DNA of 64,000 nt from Allolobophora icterica (GCA_963556255.1 OY744610.1:57437950-57501949); one strand, 5' to 3'; positions 1-11,085 are shown, numbered from the stretch's first letter. Numbers and translations: made by a program. The notes: generated by a model from the letters alone, not told the origin.

Positions 1-510
1 GTTGATCCGTTGGGACAAGGGGACACATCTCCAGATATAGTTAGGTTAGAGGACACCCATTCTTGTGTTACCCAACAATTGGCTTAGGAGACACATTCTT
101 ATGTCCCCTAAATATATTGTGGGGGAACCACCTATTCTTATGTTCTCCAATATTCATGGGAGGGGTACCCATTCTTATTTTCCCCTATATTTAGGGGAGG
201 GATACTCATTCTGATGTTCCCCAATATTTAGGGAAGGGATACTCACTGTAATGTTCCCAATATTTAGCGGAGGGGTACCCATTCTCGTGTTTCCCAATAT
301 TTAGGGGAGGGATAGCCTACTCATTCTTATGTTCCCATTATTTATGGAAGGGGATACTCATTCTAATTTCACCAATATTAAGATTAAGGACATATATTCT
401 TATGTTTTCCGTAAAATATCATTTAAGTTAAGAGACACGCGTTCTAATGTTTTCCATAACTTTAGAGGTCAGGAGACTTATACCGCCAAATATTTAGGGG
501 ACAAAAAGAC
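1..510. repeat. G-rich minisatellite at the left edge
   Basis: Degenerate tandem repeat of roughly 45-60 bp units. Each unit pairs a GGGGAGGGATAC-like block with CATTCTTATGTTCCCC and ends in AATATTTAGGGG. Units are clearest at about 120-360 and decay towards 510. The array continues beyond the left edge, so its size is unknown. Short ORFs inside it are chance products. Confidence 0.7.
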
Positions 511-540
511 ATAAGAATGGGTAACCCATCCTTATGTCCT

Positions 541-1914
541 GTTGCAAATGTGTTAACTTTCTACCTCTTTACGCCTGACGGGCGAGCTGGGAAATTTGGA
601 TAGAATGTTGTGAGAAAAATTTGTCAAAACGGGTTGAGTTTCTACCATAATTTTCTTTCGTTAGCCCAAAGACTAGTCACGCAGCTTACGCAGTGCTTCT
701 GCCCAAGCAACAGGAGCGAATTTGCTGAGTGCCGTATGAGAAGCCTACTGGTTGAGGAGAAGCTAGGTGATGGCGGTGTGGAGTTCTAGGACCTTCCAAT
801 TGAGGTAGAATACAGTAAAATTGTGTTGAGATTATCGCCTAATTAATGTGGAATACAGTTAGGTCAAGTTACGTATATATCTCAGGAACATGATCGTTGG
901 AACCAACATATTGTCTGATCCTTTGGACCTGCATCTCATGGGTTACATGTATGAATGTATGCATGTGTTTGTAGGTATATATATGCACGAATGTATGTAT
1001 TTATACATGTATGTGTGTGCATGTATGTGGCTTTATATATAGTGCATTTCTACAATCTCGCAAAGACTGCACGAGATTCAGATCCTTGGAATCTGTAATC
1101 TGAACTTCCTAGAGTCGGCATGTATGTCAAACGTCTGATCGCAGGAGTTGTTAGACTTGGCAAACACGAACCACGGCATAGACAAAGAACAGCCTTAGCA
1201 CGTGATATTCTGAATAATTGGATTTTCTTTTCGGATCCAATTTGTTCCAATCCGTTGTCTAATTAAACACGAAACTGGACGCCGCCGAAGCATAAACTGA
1301 GCAAGATCGAACAACGAGAGCCACACTATAGGTGGCAACCTGTCCCCGTGAGTGACACCATGCGTGACAGCAACGGGTCCAGTGTAAATGATGACCGCGG
1401 TCGTCTTTGGAGACTATAATTGGTATCCTAAAATGTAAATGTAGGCCTATACGTTTTTACACAGCGACCGTATGCATGTAGGCCATTGTATACGTATCTG
1501 GATATGAAGAAGAATCAGGTTCATGCAGCCAGGAGCACTCCATCGACCCAGGCTCGTGTCATCCATGCAATCAAAATAACTCTCTTCCATGCACAGTTTG
1601 TCACGAGTAAACTTGAGCAAGCTGGTATGCAGAGATTTGCTATCTTTGCGGTAAACTTAACCAGTTGCATTTTAGGATCCTCTGAAAAGGGCGATGGCCT
1701 CGACCCAGTTCAGTTTTCAATTAATTGTTCGGGTCAGATCCTTACCACTATATATGGGAGTCACGTATCTCCGTGTACGTACAGGGTTAGCCCGAAATTC
1801 AAAGCTCTACAATAAGCCACTAATGGTACGCGTATTACATCCTTGCGGCCAGAGACGCGTATGGCTAAGGTGGCAAATTACCCGAGATAAAGTTGAATAG
1901 TATTAATCCAGGCC
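541..1914. other. intergenic, no recognised gene
   Basis: No ORF here resembles a known protein. There is a short run of ATGTATGT-like steps at about 945-1030. I see no RNA gene or convincing transposon end. Confidence 0.5.
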
Positions 1915-1957
1915 TACAGAAATAGTTAGAGCCAATATGGCTCTAACTATTTCTGTA
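1915..1957. repeat. perfect 20-bp hairpin
   Basis: Left arm 1915-1934 and right arm 1938-1957 are exact reverse complements separated by a 3-base loop. Such a perfect inverted repeat may be a cruciform, the remnant of a small palindromic transposon, or a short hairpin RNA. The loop is much shorter than in typical animal microRNA precursors. Confidence 0.75.
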
Positions 1958-2293
1958 TTATGGTACCCAGACTTTTGCATCGTAATCTGGAATATCAAAA
2001 GATGGAGAGGATAAACTTTAGTAGGCCTACTCAGGCCCGCATTAAGAGGGTGCTAAGGGTGCTGCAGCACCCGGGCCCGCAGTTTTGAAGAGCCCGCATA
2101 TTTGGAAGTACATTAAAAAATGTCATTGTACTTGTAATTGGGCCCCATCCCTTTCTCAACTACTCCATGGACAGTTGGCTGGAAATGACTCCCTCTATCG
2201 AGCAGACATGAATACTAATCGCGCTCCTGGCGAATCCTCGAGCGAAAAATAAGCATTGCAATACATCTTAGAGTAGACTAAAATAGTTCGTAA

Positions 2294-2580
2294 TAGGATC
2301 TAGTCTAGTGGTTAGCGTATTGGGCTGTCGACCGAGAGGTACGGGGTTCAATCCCCACCAGGGAAGACATTTGTTTCGAGATTTCTGCTTCACCTGCGCC
2401 CCTAAGCTAACTCAGCTGTAATGGGTACGCCGACCGCACACTGTCGGTGGAAGGTGAGACGGCGAGGGAGAGGACTGACCTTCCGCCCTCATAAGCCGAG
2501 GCAATGAAAATGAAGTCGCTAACACTTCAAACCCATGGCTGTCTCTCTGAGTTAGCGAAGGTGTCTGATAGTAGCTGTGT
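2294..2580 (+). mobile_element. tRNA-derived SINE, family 2 (copy A)
   Basis: The head resembles a tRNA: A-box-like TAGTGGTTAGC at about 2308 and B-box-like GGTTCAATCCC at about 2345. The body has a characteristic CACACTGTCGG block and ends with a CCATGGCTGTCTC-like tail. Related copies lie at 13745, 28965, 58735 (minus) and around 47940/48190 (minus, interrupted). Head divergence between copies argues against functional tRNA genes. Confidence 0.75.
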
Positions 2581-2670
2581 GATTACTGCGAGCCATGGTT
2601 TTGAGCCATAGTTCCAGAGTGGACTTTATGGAATTACAATGACACCAATTACAATGACATCAACATACGC

Positions 2671-2819
2671 CATAGGCGTAGACTCTGGGGGGCAGCCGGG
2701 GCACGTGCCCCTCAATAATTGAGATAAACTGTACATCCAATGCAATAAGTGTAGAAAAATATGACCAAATCCGCCCCCCCCCAATATTTTGGACAAGTTA
2801 ACGCCAGTGACTACTGCTG
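2671..2819. mobile_element. small CA...TG MITE (copy A) with GGGGCACGTGCCCC core
   Basis: About 149 bp starting CATAGGCGTAGAC and ending GTTAACGCCAGTG, which are imperfect inverted termini. It shares a G-rich left half with a near-palindromic GGGGCACGTGCCCC, then a C-rich run and TATTTTGGACAAG, with copies at 45991 and 59467. Copy 45991 has near-matching 8-bp flanks, which suggests a hAT-type origin. Confidence 0.6.
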
Positions 2820-2826
2820 AATATAG

Positions 2827-2915
2827 ACGGAAGGAAGGAAGAAAATAAAGAAGCTAGGAGGGAAGGAAGGAAGGAAGGAAGGAAGAAAATAAAAAGGAAG
2901 GAAGGAAGGGGCACG
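2827..2915. repeat. GGAA/GAAA microsatellite
   Basis: Interrupted runs of GGAA with some GAAAATAAA spacers. Confidence 0.85.
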
Positions 2916-2934
2916 GAAGGCGGACCCCGTTGGC

Positions 2935-3075
2935 CTTTCTTTGCTCATTTCTGCAAGCGCTTGAAAACCTTTCTATTTGATCCTGGTTTTGTGTTGTCAG
3001 TTCCAGAGTTCCTCTTACTTGTTTCCCTTAAAGTGTCGCTATATAAATTTGCGATTACAATTACAATGACATCAA
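2935..3075 (+). mobile_element. LINE 3' tail (CR1/L2-like)
   Basis: A short stretch translates to RLKTFLFDPGF, resembling the final residues of CR1/L2-type reverse transcriptases (LKTFLF). It is followed by a GTCGCTATATAAAT tail and ATTACAATGACA repeats. The same tail type with GCGCTATATAAAT recurs at about 8165 and 62000. Only the extreme 3' end is present. Confidence 0.5.
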
Positions 3076-3374
3076 CTTAACGTGCCAAAGATAGCCCCAC
3101 CTTTCAGTTGAAGAGGGTCGTCATTTCAATCAGACTCCAAGGAATGCGTTGATATCCGCAGCGTAAAATAGTCCGTTGGCTTATGTCACAAAAATGACGG
3201 GAAGAAAAATTTTGGGTAGAATCTTGGCAATGATGTTTAAATTAAAGATATGATAGTTCTGAAGCAGAAAAATGCTGTTGCCAATTTTTCTTTCATGGTT
3301 TACGCCCCCTGGCGGACGTTTTAGCTTGACGTCATATCCGCACCTTAAAAACTGCCAATTAGTCAGTCAGCTTG

Positions 3375-4180
3375 GTGTAAAAATTGCTCAATTGCTGTTG
3401 GAAGCATGAAATTTGGCACATGGTAGCAACATACGATGAAGAAACATTTTAGCTATAGGGCCACCGCAGATTTGCCTTCTGGCCTCAGTGGCAGCCATTT
3501 TCCAAGATGGCCGACCGAAAATAGAGATTTTTCAATATCTCAGCCTCTAGTTCACTTAGAATCGTAATCTTGGTGTCTAAACATACATATTTAGGGGCAA
3601 GGTATCCAATAGAACTAATTGCAATCACCTACCTATAAGAGAAAAGCTAATTGTGACAGCCATCTTGAAGTTAAGGTGACCTGAAAGGGGCAATCCGGTG
3701 CAAAATATGAATCAGTTGCTCATTAACTGATAGAAGCATGAATTTTGGTACATAGTCTGAACATGACCTAAGGGAATTTTGTAGCTATAGGGCCATCGCA
3801 GATTTGCCTTCTGGCCTCAGTGGCAGCCATTTTCCAAGATGGCCGACCGAAAATAGAGATTTTTCAATATCTCAGCCTCTAGTTCACTTAGAATCGTAAT
3901 CTTGGTGTCTAAACATACATATTTAGGGGCAAGGTATCCAATAGAACTAATTGCAATCACTTACCTATAATAGAAAAGCTAATTGTGGGAGCCAAATTGA
4001 AGTTAAGGTGACCTGAAAGGGGCAGTCCGGTGCAATATATGAACCAATTGCTCATTAACTGATAGAAGCATGAAATGTGGTATATTGTATGAACAAGTCC
4101 TAAGGGAAATTTGTGGCTATAAGGCCATCGCAGATCTGCCGTCTGGCCTCGCTGGCGGCCATTTTCAAAAATGGCCGACC
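3375..4180. repeat. 332-bp tandem repeat, about 2.4 copies
   Basis: The landmark GCAGAT-TGCC falls at 3466, 3798 and 4130, giving a period of exactly 332 bp. The first two units are almost identical over about 200 bp; the third is partial and more diverged. Each unit contains the near-palindrome GCCATTTTCCAAGATGGCC. No ORF is conserved across the units. Confidence 0.85.
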
Positions 4181-4945
4181 ACAAATAAGTTATATAACAT
4201 TGTTCACGTCATTCACGGTCACATAGGCCTGTACACAGACAGAGACCAGCACACTGTTGAACAGCTATCACACATTTGCGCTATGCCCTACAGCCCTTCT
4301 CGCAGCCACATCTGAGCAGTTCTATCGAGAAGCTCAAATGGCAAGTGTTGTCCACTTCACTTCCCAGCCTCCTTCGATCGTTTACAGCTACCCCCTTTCA
4401 CCAGGATATGGCCCTATACAAATTGTCAAGTAGGCCTATTACAATCTGCGTGGAACGTTAGGCAAAACTCATGGTTTCCTAATAGGTCAAATAGGCCCTA
4501 TCTGAGTAAAAATTATTTATGACGTCACCTATTATTTCTTAACAATAGTGTTTGTTTTTTTAGAATGCTTGGTTTTTAAATAATGTCTGATTAAAGTGGA
4601 TACTACTGAGAAACAAGAACTCGTGAACATGGACTATATTTTGTCAGTGCGGTTCAGCGACAAGCTTTATTGCGTAAATATAGGTACGGCGATACCACGT
4701 CTCTTTGAATAGCAATTCGCTAATCCAGAACAGCTGTAGGCTACTTCATATTTAGAGAAATTATGTCTTTATGAGTTCAGGCCACGCTAGTTACATTCAT
4801 TAACTAGCATGATTATTAACAATGCAGTGAGTTTAAGCAATTCAACCAATCAGAAATCACCTTGTCGTCTAGAAAATTTTATAAAAGGCTATCAGTCAAT
4901 GATAATCATTATAATTTTCTGCGTTCTTTCAACTTTCAACTTTAA

Positions 4946-5065
4946 AGTTGCTTAATAATATCCTGTCTCTGGCGTCCAGTGGAGATCATGACACATGAGA
5001 CTCACTAACTGTATACACCGCTGTATGCAACGCCAGAACAACACACGACACACTTAAGTCATATC
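4946..5065 (+). repeat. 115-bp dispersed repeat, copy 1 (possible LTR fragment)
   Basis: This segment contains CTGTCTCTGGCGTC and GCAACGCCAGA blocks and closely matches 6257-6370. A TATAAAAGG box lies about 70 bp upstream, at about 4880. The pair could be remnants of retrotransposon LTRs about 1.3 kb apart, but I see no primer-binding site or gag-pol ORF, so class assignment is uncertain. Confidence 0.5.
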
Positions 5066-5424
5066 TTTACGGACTATATTTTCAACACGCGTATTTACAC
5101 ATTCCAGACGGAAGTGATAGACCACGGGGATAAGGAGCTTTGAAGTGCAAGCTATACTCAGACGGTTATAGTCTGGTAGCCTATCGTAACATTGGACGGT
5201 ACCCTAGATTTTAAAATACTCTGAGGTTTCAGGGGGTCTAGGGGAGTCTATCGTCCCTTGGTGCGGTACCCTGTGCAGGAAATTCGTTTCGAAAAGTGAT
5301 GCTAACTTAGCTAGGATGTAGGGTTATTCTCACCTTTTGATCTTCCCTCAGTCATTCGACTCATCGGAAGTCCTCCTCTGCAGGCACGGTCGGTTGCAAT
5401 TCATTCCATTCTTTCTGTCTGTTA

Positions 5425-5846
5425 GGGGCCATCCATATATTACGTACGTAAAAACCCGGGAAAATCCAGGTTACGTTCGCAAGCGTACTTTCTTTCACAC
5501 CCTGCGTAAGTACGCTTGACGCACCCCCACCCCCCGAAGACCAGCTGTAGAAAGTGTCTCGACAGCTCCAGACCGTCTGCACTTTAGGCCAGATTGAAGG
5601 ATGAGTGAGGGCCAGTATAGACAAATTACAGGTGTCTCGTTCACAGCACAGAATAACTGCACATGGCTTTTATATAATGTAATACTATAGGACAATACAG
5701 AGTTATAAATAGGCTAATGTGGACGTCATAATTAGAAATGTATTTAGCGTACGTACCCACTTTTGTCCCCCCCCCCGTTCGCACCCGTACGCAAAATCGC
5801 CTAAATCCGACCCCCCTGATTGCGTACGTAATATGTGGATGGCCCC
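5425..5846. mobile_element. PIF/Harbinger-like MITE (copy 1)
   Basis: Inverted termini GGGGCCATCCATATATTACG at the left and its near-complement at the right, flanked by TTA on both sides, as expected for a 3-bp TWA target duplication. The interior matches copies at 17862 and 39368 but in the opposite orientation. It is non-autonomous, with no transposase ORF. Confidence 0.8.
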
Positions 5847-6256
5847 TTACGGTAGTGTTATATCGTATTTTCGGTGAATAAGACGCACTTGTCAACTCAG
5901 CTGAGCTCAGCGTGTTAACGGGGCGATGCCAGGATATTCTGTCCTTAGACTTTATCAGTGACGTAACCAGGGCTTTCCAAAAATTATGCAGTTTCCGGCA
6001 CTAATGGGAGGGGCCGGGGAGGGGCTGTGCCCCTCTCTATAGCGAGGTATCAGGTATTCAGGTCGTCTACGTTAGGTAAGAAAAAATTTTATTTAGAGGT
6101 TTGTAATGGTGTATTTTGGAGACCATATTTTTGGTTAAAATTTAGGCCTATAACATTTTACATAACTTCTTTGGCAAGTTTTATAATTTGGTTTTATAAA
6201 ATTGGCTCAGCTGCAAAGTCCCAGCAACCAACGTAGACTAGACACAGAGAGACTCA

Positions 6257-6370
6257 AAAGTTGCTTATAATATTCTGTCTCTGGCGTCGAGTGGAGATCA
6301 TTGAACTTGAGACTCACTATATCTACCCTGTGCGCAACGCCAGACAACATGCGACACATTTAAGTCATTT
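6257..6370 (+). repeat. 115-bp dispersed repeat, copy 2
   Basis: Matches 4946-5065 over its length, with the same CTGGCGTC and CAACGCCAGA blocks and a shared TTTAAGTCAT end. See copy 1 for the LTR-remnant interpretation. Confidence 0.5.
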
Positions 6371-6639
6371 CTGCAATAAACTAAAACTGCAACTCCAATA
6401 AACTAAATCACTGGAAATTGTTTACTTTGTACAATGTAGGCCTACATGTAAGCTTAGTTGTCAGTTTTCTATGCACCGTCAGTCTGTTACACAATAACAG
6501 TTATAATAAAAGTTAAACTAACAGACAAACTGGATACCTATCTGCTACTTCTTAATAAACGCATAAAAAACGCGCCTGTCCATCGTGACCATAGGACTTA
6601 ATTTATAACTGATAGTTTCTGCATTGTCAGAGACCAGAA

Positions 6640-6880
6640 GCGTCAAAAGATCGCAAAACGTATTCAACGTTGAAGTCTCGACAGAGGTAAATGATAAGCC
6701 GTGCCAACGATGACAGTCTCTCCGCTCCCATGGTGTTGTGTAGATATGTCTTAAGACGTTGCATGATCTTTCAGCTCTCGCCGTAGAAACGGGCATAGTC
6801 AAGAGAATTTTCAATGTTGTTTAAATGTTGGGATACAAGTGGTTCGTAGCATCCAAAGTTGTAGGAAGTTCAGCGAGCTG
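6640..6880 (-). pseudogene. decayed hAT transposase, C-terminal dimerisation region
   Basis: On the minus strand one frame reads LDATNHLYPNI, then a stop, then LKILLTMPVSTARAERSCN and VLRHI. This is the signature of the C-terminal hAT dimerisation region (usual pattern: LYPNI, LKILLT-PVSTA-AERSF, LRRIKT). An in-frame stop separates LYPNI from the rest and the usual downstream helix is degraded. No upstream RNase-H-like catalytic domain was found. It is a dead fragment from an autonomous element that may have mobilised the hAT MITEs here. Confidence 0.75.
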
Positions 6881-7012
6881 TGACAAATTCTTGGACTTCT
6901 CACATTTGCTACTGTGTTCAGTTGCTCGTCTCCGGTTTTCTCTATATTTATCGTTTGCAAAAGCATGCGATTTACAAAAAAAACTGTTAACTCTTTACGC
7001 AGTTGCGTGTTT

Positions 7013-7101
7013 GCATATCGACTGTATAGAGGACAAACGTAATATGTCCAATGCTTAACACCATGGACTTATTACGTTTGTGCTCTATACAGTCGATATG
7101 C
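7013..7101. repeat. large imperfect palindrome (about 38-bp arms)
   Basis: GCATATCGACTGTATAGAG at 7013 is mirrored by its complement ending at 7101, with a loop of about 13 bases containing TGCTTAACACC. Weaker pairing extends outward by about 20 bp. It is probably a small palindromic transposon derivative. Confidence 0.75.
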
Positions 7102-7428
7102 TAGTTACGCGCCTGCGCAGCATGGCGCCCACAGAGTAGGTAGGCCTTCGGAAGCCTGAAGATTAAGAGCTGGTGTTTGTCCACTGATGTCGGGGCTCCG
7201 TCCCAAACCCTCTCTGGGGTAGCTTAACGGCGCTTCCTCATGCCTCCTTGCCGATAGTTTGAGGAAGAGCGTGCAGTTGACATTTATGAGAATTTAGGCA
7301 TTGTTCCTCGTCCGTCTCGACTCCACCTCCGTCTCTTCTTCCTTCTAATCTGGTCTTCTCTCATCCTTCTTCTTATCCCTCGGCTCATCTCAAAGACAAC
7401 GACGAAATACACAACACAAAACACAAGT

Positions 7429-7806
7429 ATGAGCTTACGGGGTTTTACGCCACGCCAGAGGCCCGCCCGTCAAACAAAGAGCTTACGGGGTTCTACGCCA
7501 CGCCAGAGGCCCAACAGGTCAACTAGTACTACTAACAAACAACTGACGCAGAAATACAAAAACGAACGAGCAAACCCCATGAGCTTACGGGATATTAGGC
7601 CGCGCCAGAGGCCCATGGAGCCGCTTACTTACAACCAACTACTAACACACACCACCGCGACGACACAGAGCCATAGTGCACCCGTAACATGCATCACTAT
7701 CGATCCTATCCCGCCAAAGGGCAGAATCATCGCCGCCAGCCACAGGTACCTATGGAAACACAGTAAACCACTAAGGTTATTATTACACGTTACGACAGAT
7801 ATGTAG
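7429..7806 (+). CDS. 125-aa ORF with three SLR-PRQRP repeats, unrecognised
   Basis: An ATG-initiated ORF of 125 residues with three copies of a basic repeat: SLRGFTPRQRP, SLRGSTPRQRP and SLRDIRPRQRP. The first two are separated by five residues; the third follows a Thr/Asn/Lys-rich linker. The C-terminal half is not repetitive. Upstream lies a C/T-rich leader with CTCC and CTTCTTCC runs, then ACAACACAAAACACAAGT before the ATG. I do not recognise the family. It could be the basic N-terminus of a degraded retroelement ORF1, a small host gene, or a minisatellite open by chance. No intron or polyadenylation signal could be assigned. Confidence 0.3.
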   Translation: MSLRGFTPRQRPARQTKSLRGSTPRQRPNRSTSTTNKQLTQKYKNERANPMSLRDIRPRQRPMEPLTYNQLLTHTTATTQSHSAPVTCITIDPIPPKGRIIAASHRYLWKHSKPLRLLLHVTTDM

Positions 7807-8154
7807 TAGCATAATAGGAAAAAAATACAAGATTATCCTTGTTTGTCGGCACCGCACTGATATACATCAGGAAGCTGCAAGTTCCAGTCTCAAGTCTACC
7901 AAGTCAGCGATCACTGCATTGCGCTCAGCTTCTCATGCAGGTACCGCGCTCCCGTATACAGGGTGTCTCATTTTAAAATAGTAGGCGGTTTGAAAATCGA
8001 TCGCGCTGGATCGAGTAGGCGAGCGATGCGCGGTTTACCTCGGGAGCTTTTGTGTACAGCACATTTTGTGTAAGCTTATCGTATGCGCATAGCTGCAAGT
8101 ATAGTACTCTTCTAGTAGGTCTATCTCAATACAGTTCCGTTATCTCAGTAGGTC

Positions 8155-8205
8155 TCTTGAAGAGGCGCTATATAAATTCTCAGAATGAATTAATGAATGA
8201 ACATT
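8155..8205 (+). mobile_element. LINE 3' tail
   Basis: GAGGCGCTATATAAATTCTC followed by GAATGAATTAATGAATGA is the same 3' tail type seen at 53750-53795, where it follows LINE coding sequence. Confidence 0.5.
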
Positions 8206-9124
8206 CACTAGACCCCTACCACTGACGTAAGATGACGTGTGACGGCTGATTTCGCAACGTTGGTTGAGCCTTCGGCATACGTTGAACACTCGTTTTTGGC
8301 TTGACCTTTCAGCCGGCAGTCCAGTCGAATTTTGGCGGCGTACTTTCTACAGGACTTAGAGTAAATTTTGTTCACAGTCCGATGGTTTTCTATCTCGACT
8401 ACATCGACATCGAACAATTTGGCAAATTTTCACGACAGATACTTGCTCAAATGTACATTAATCCATTATTATTCGACTTGCTCACCTATGCCGCCATTGT
8501 TGTTTAAAATAATTTCTGAAATTAGTTACCTGTATACGAATGATGTCACGCGGCGTGCGCTGTGTTGTTATGGCCAATCTTGCCTATTGCAAGAAATTGG
8601 AGTGATCAGTCAGCAGTAATTAGGACAGGTCACGGCACGCATTTACCGCTGCCGCAAGTAAGTAAATTAAAGTAATGTAAATTAGGTAAATAAAATAATG
8701 GTCTGGCTCCAGTTTCGTCTATCGTCTTGGAGTCTAACTCAAACTCATAAAGGGATGACCGACGGTGCGACGTCTTTGGCTAGGCGAGCGATTTACCGCT
8801 CGCCGGGACCTTTGCTAGGCGAGCGACCAAGGATAGCGATCGATCGATCGTCTCGAATGCTCTGCCCGTATATCAACTCAAACGCATTGCATCTTATCAG
8901 GACTCGGATCTTCCTATAGGAACAGTCTTCCGCCATACACACGTGCTGTTGCATGTTGCTCTGTTCAGGAAAAAATTTCAAAATATCTTTAAAATCCACT
9001 CAAATATCCATATATTAGTGAAACTGTTAGATAGTCATGCACGCAGCGCCTTTATAAGGTAGCCGACTAAAACGCGCTGTATTAAGTAGCTTTATGCATT
9101 CATGTATGCATACATACTCACATA
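8206..9124. other. intergenic, no gene recognised
   Basis: Contains overlapping short ORFs without family resemblance and a locally palindromic stretch with GCGAGCG/CGCTCGC elements and CGATCGATCGATCG around 8780-8850. Nothing else is supported. Confidence 0.5.
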
Positions 9125-9471
9125 CAGGGTGGGAATCGTCGGGGGTTGGGGGTTCAACCCCAAGTCTTTCTTAGGACCCCACAGTTAAGTCTTCATTACA
9201 CACCCCAGGGGTCGTTTCCAACCCCCTCAGTTGTGCTAGACTGTGATTAGCAGTATTTGACTCCGAGTCTCTGACAAAGAGAAGAAACTTCCATGGTGTA
9301 TCATTTATGCATTTTTGAATTTTCTCAACAAAGGAATCGATTTTGATTCGAGTCTGACTTGCAAAAGTACTAACGCTGAAATCAGCTGCTTTCAAATTTC
9401 GTTGACATTATTTTGTAAAATACGGATAAAATGTTCAACCCCCAGTCTTTTTTCCCACAATTCCCACACTG
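9125..9471. mobile_element. hAT-type MITE family 1 (copy 1)
   Basis: 347 bp with termini CAGGGTGGGAATCGT and the complement of CAGTGTGGGAATTGT. Flanks are CTCACATA and CTCACAGG, an imperfect 8-bp target duplication. Related copies lie at 11674 and 26804. The shared interior includes AATACGGATAAAAT and CTTCATT-ACACCCCAGG. No transposase ORF is present. Confidence 0.75.
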
Positions 9472-9494
9472 CTCACAGGCCTACATATTAAATA

Positions 9495-9727
9495 TCATGC
9501 ATACAGAGAAGAAACATTGCCCACGATGGAATTTCCCTTAACTCCATTTACCCTAGACGCAGAACCCCATATAACTTCGAAGAAAATAACCACAACGAAG
9601 AGACATAGCCCCCAGAAGGATTACCTTAAACTCCATTTACCTAAGAAACCGAAACCAATTTAACAAAGAAGAAACGCTGCCCTCGAAATGATTACCTTAA
9701 ACTCCATTTACCTTAGATACCGAACCC
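9495..9727. repeat. three-copy tandem repeat (about 70-90 bp)
   Basis: Three successive units share GAAGAAAC-TTGCCC, CCTTAAACTCCATTTACC and a following GA-ACCGAACCC block, at about 9507, 9597 and 9669. Confidence 0.7.
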
Positions 9728-9807
9728 GGTTTGCTTTGTGACTTTTGCCGTAAATGGGTTTGATTTCATGTTGTTGGCCAGATGTTGATGTTGATGTTCG
9801 TCAGCCA

Positions 9808-9945
9808 GTACACACCCACCCTGATGTGCCCACCCACCCACCTGCCCACCCACCCAAACCCAACCACCCAACCCCACCCATCCCACCACCCTCACCCACC
9901 CACCACTACCAAATACCCACCCACCTCACAAACATCCACTCACCC
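9808..9945. repeat. CCCA-rich microsatellite
   Basis: Dense runs of CCCACCCA on the plus strand, giving spurious proline/histidine-rich ORFs in one direction and glycine/tryptophan-rich ORFs in the other. Confidence 0.9.
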
Positions 9946-9952
9946 CACGGGA

Positions 9953-10115
9953 TGTAGTTGATCATACGCTAGCGCGATGTAGTTGACCAAAAGCTGGCGT
10001 GATATAGTTGACCATAAGCTGGCGTGATGTAGTTGACCCAGTTGACGTCATGTAGTTGGTCAAACGCTGAAGTCATGTATATTAACCAGATGTTGAGGAC
10101 ATCATGCGGTTGGCC
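9953..10115. repeat. 28-bp minisatellite
   Basis: Units of the form TGTAGTTGACCA-AAGCTGGCG repeat with a period near 28 bp from about 9953; the later units are diverged. Confidence 0.75.
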
Positions 10116-10476
10116 AGTGATCTTGTAGTCTTTTGTAGGCAACATATATTGAACAGTATTTTAGTTGATTGTAATGAAAGATTGAATGAATAAATGAACG
10201 GACGTAACAATGATTGGGAAACATTATTGAGTGACTGGAATAAATAATAAATCGCCCTCATTACTATGCACATCCTCTACCTCAACATTATTTCACAAAA
10301 ATCAGATCTGACCTTGTGTATACGATGAGGCAGATTCGCATCTCGTCACTATGGCTTCTTCGCCACCAGAATGCATAGGCCTACGGTCTACCCTGAAGTA
10401 AAGACCCTAAAAGTAAATATGTACACACCTACTCATAGACTAACCAGCCAGCTACCCCCCCCCCCCACACACCTAT

Positions 10477-10509
10477 GCACACACACACACACACATATTA
10501 TTATTATTA

Positions 10510-10547
<38 letters not shown>

Positions 10548-10554
10548 GTTGTTG

Positions 10555-10627
<73 letters not shown>
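10477..10627. repeat. (AC)n then (ATT)n microsatellite
   Basis: A short CA run at about 10477-10496 is followed by about 130 bp of nearly pure ATT repeats with a GTT interruption near 10548. It produces homopolymer ORFs in every frame and none is a gene. Confidence 0.97.
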
Positions 10628-10630
<3 letters not shown>

Positions 10631-10829
10631 AAATATGTAACGCGTGCACGATCACACCGAAATGTGAGGCGCGGATAGTCAGTCGCCAGGATAAGATGCA
10701 GTTAGATATCCAAGTGCTTAAAAGCCAAGGAGAAACAATGAGTTTTTAGCCGCTTTTGAGGGAAGAAAGTGAATTTGAGTTATAGATATATACGAAAAGA
10801 GAGTGGCAGTCGATTCCATTCCTTGGGAG

Positions 10830-11085
10830 CAGTGGCGGCGATCTTGTTTGACAGGACCTGGTGGGGGGAACACTTTTGAAATGATCTGGTCAAAAAAGTT
10901 TTGAACTGAAGTGGTAAAAAAAGAGGTTAAAAATGTTTCCACGCTCACGCGCGAGAAAATTTGTTGACCTTGTTGGTGTTTCTTCAAAATTTGGGGGGAC
11001 AAATGTATGGTGTGTCTCCCCAACTCTTAAAGGTGAGGGGTCTTGTGACTCTTGCCCCCCTCGACCCCCGGGATCGCCGCCCATG
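10830..11085. mobile_element. hAT-type MITE with perfect 8-bp target duplication
   Basis: 256 bp starting CAGTGGCGGCGATC and ending GATCGCCGCCCATG, flanked on both sides by CTTGGGAG (10822-10829 and 11086-11093). Perfect 8-bp duplications indicate a hAT insertion. The interior has no transposase. Confidence 0.88.

Noticed and set aside
2294..2375. Possible functional tRNA genes at SINE heads (2294, 13745, 18730, 28965, 44147, 53270, 63279)
   Set aside because: A- and B-box-like sequences are present, but acceptor stems do not pair cleanly and each continues into a shared SINE body.
4070..4461. Overlapping short ORFs after the 332-bp repeat
   Set aside because: No similarity, not conserved between repeat units, and no splice structure.
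10371..10749. Poly-Ile, poly-Tyr, poly-Leu and poly-Asn ORFs
   Set aside because: Translations of the ATT microsatellite.
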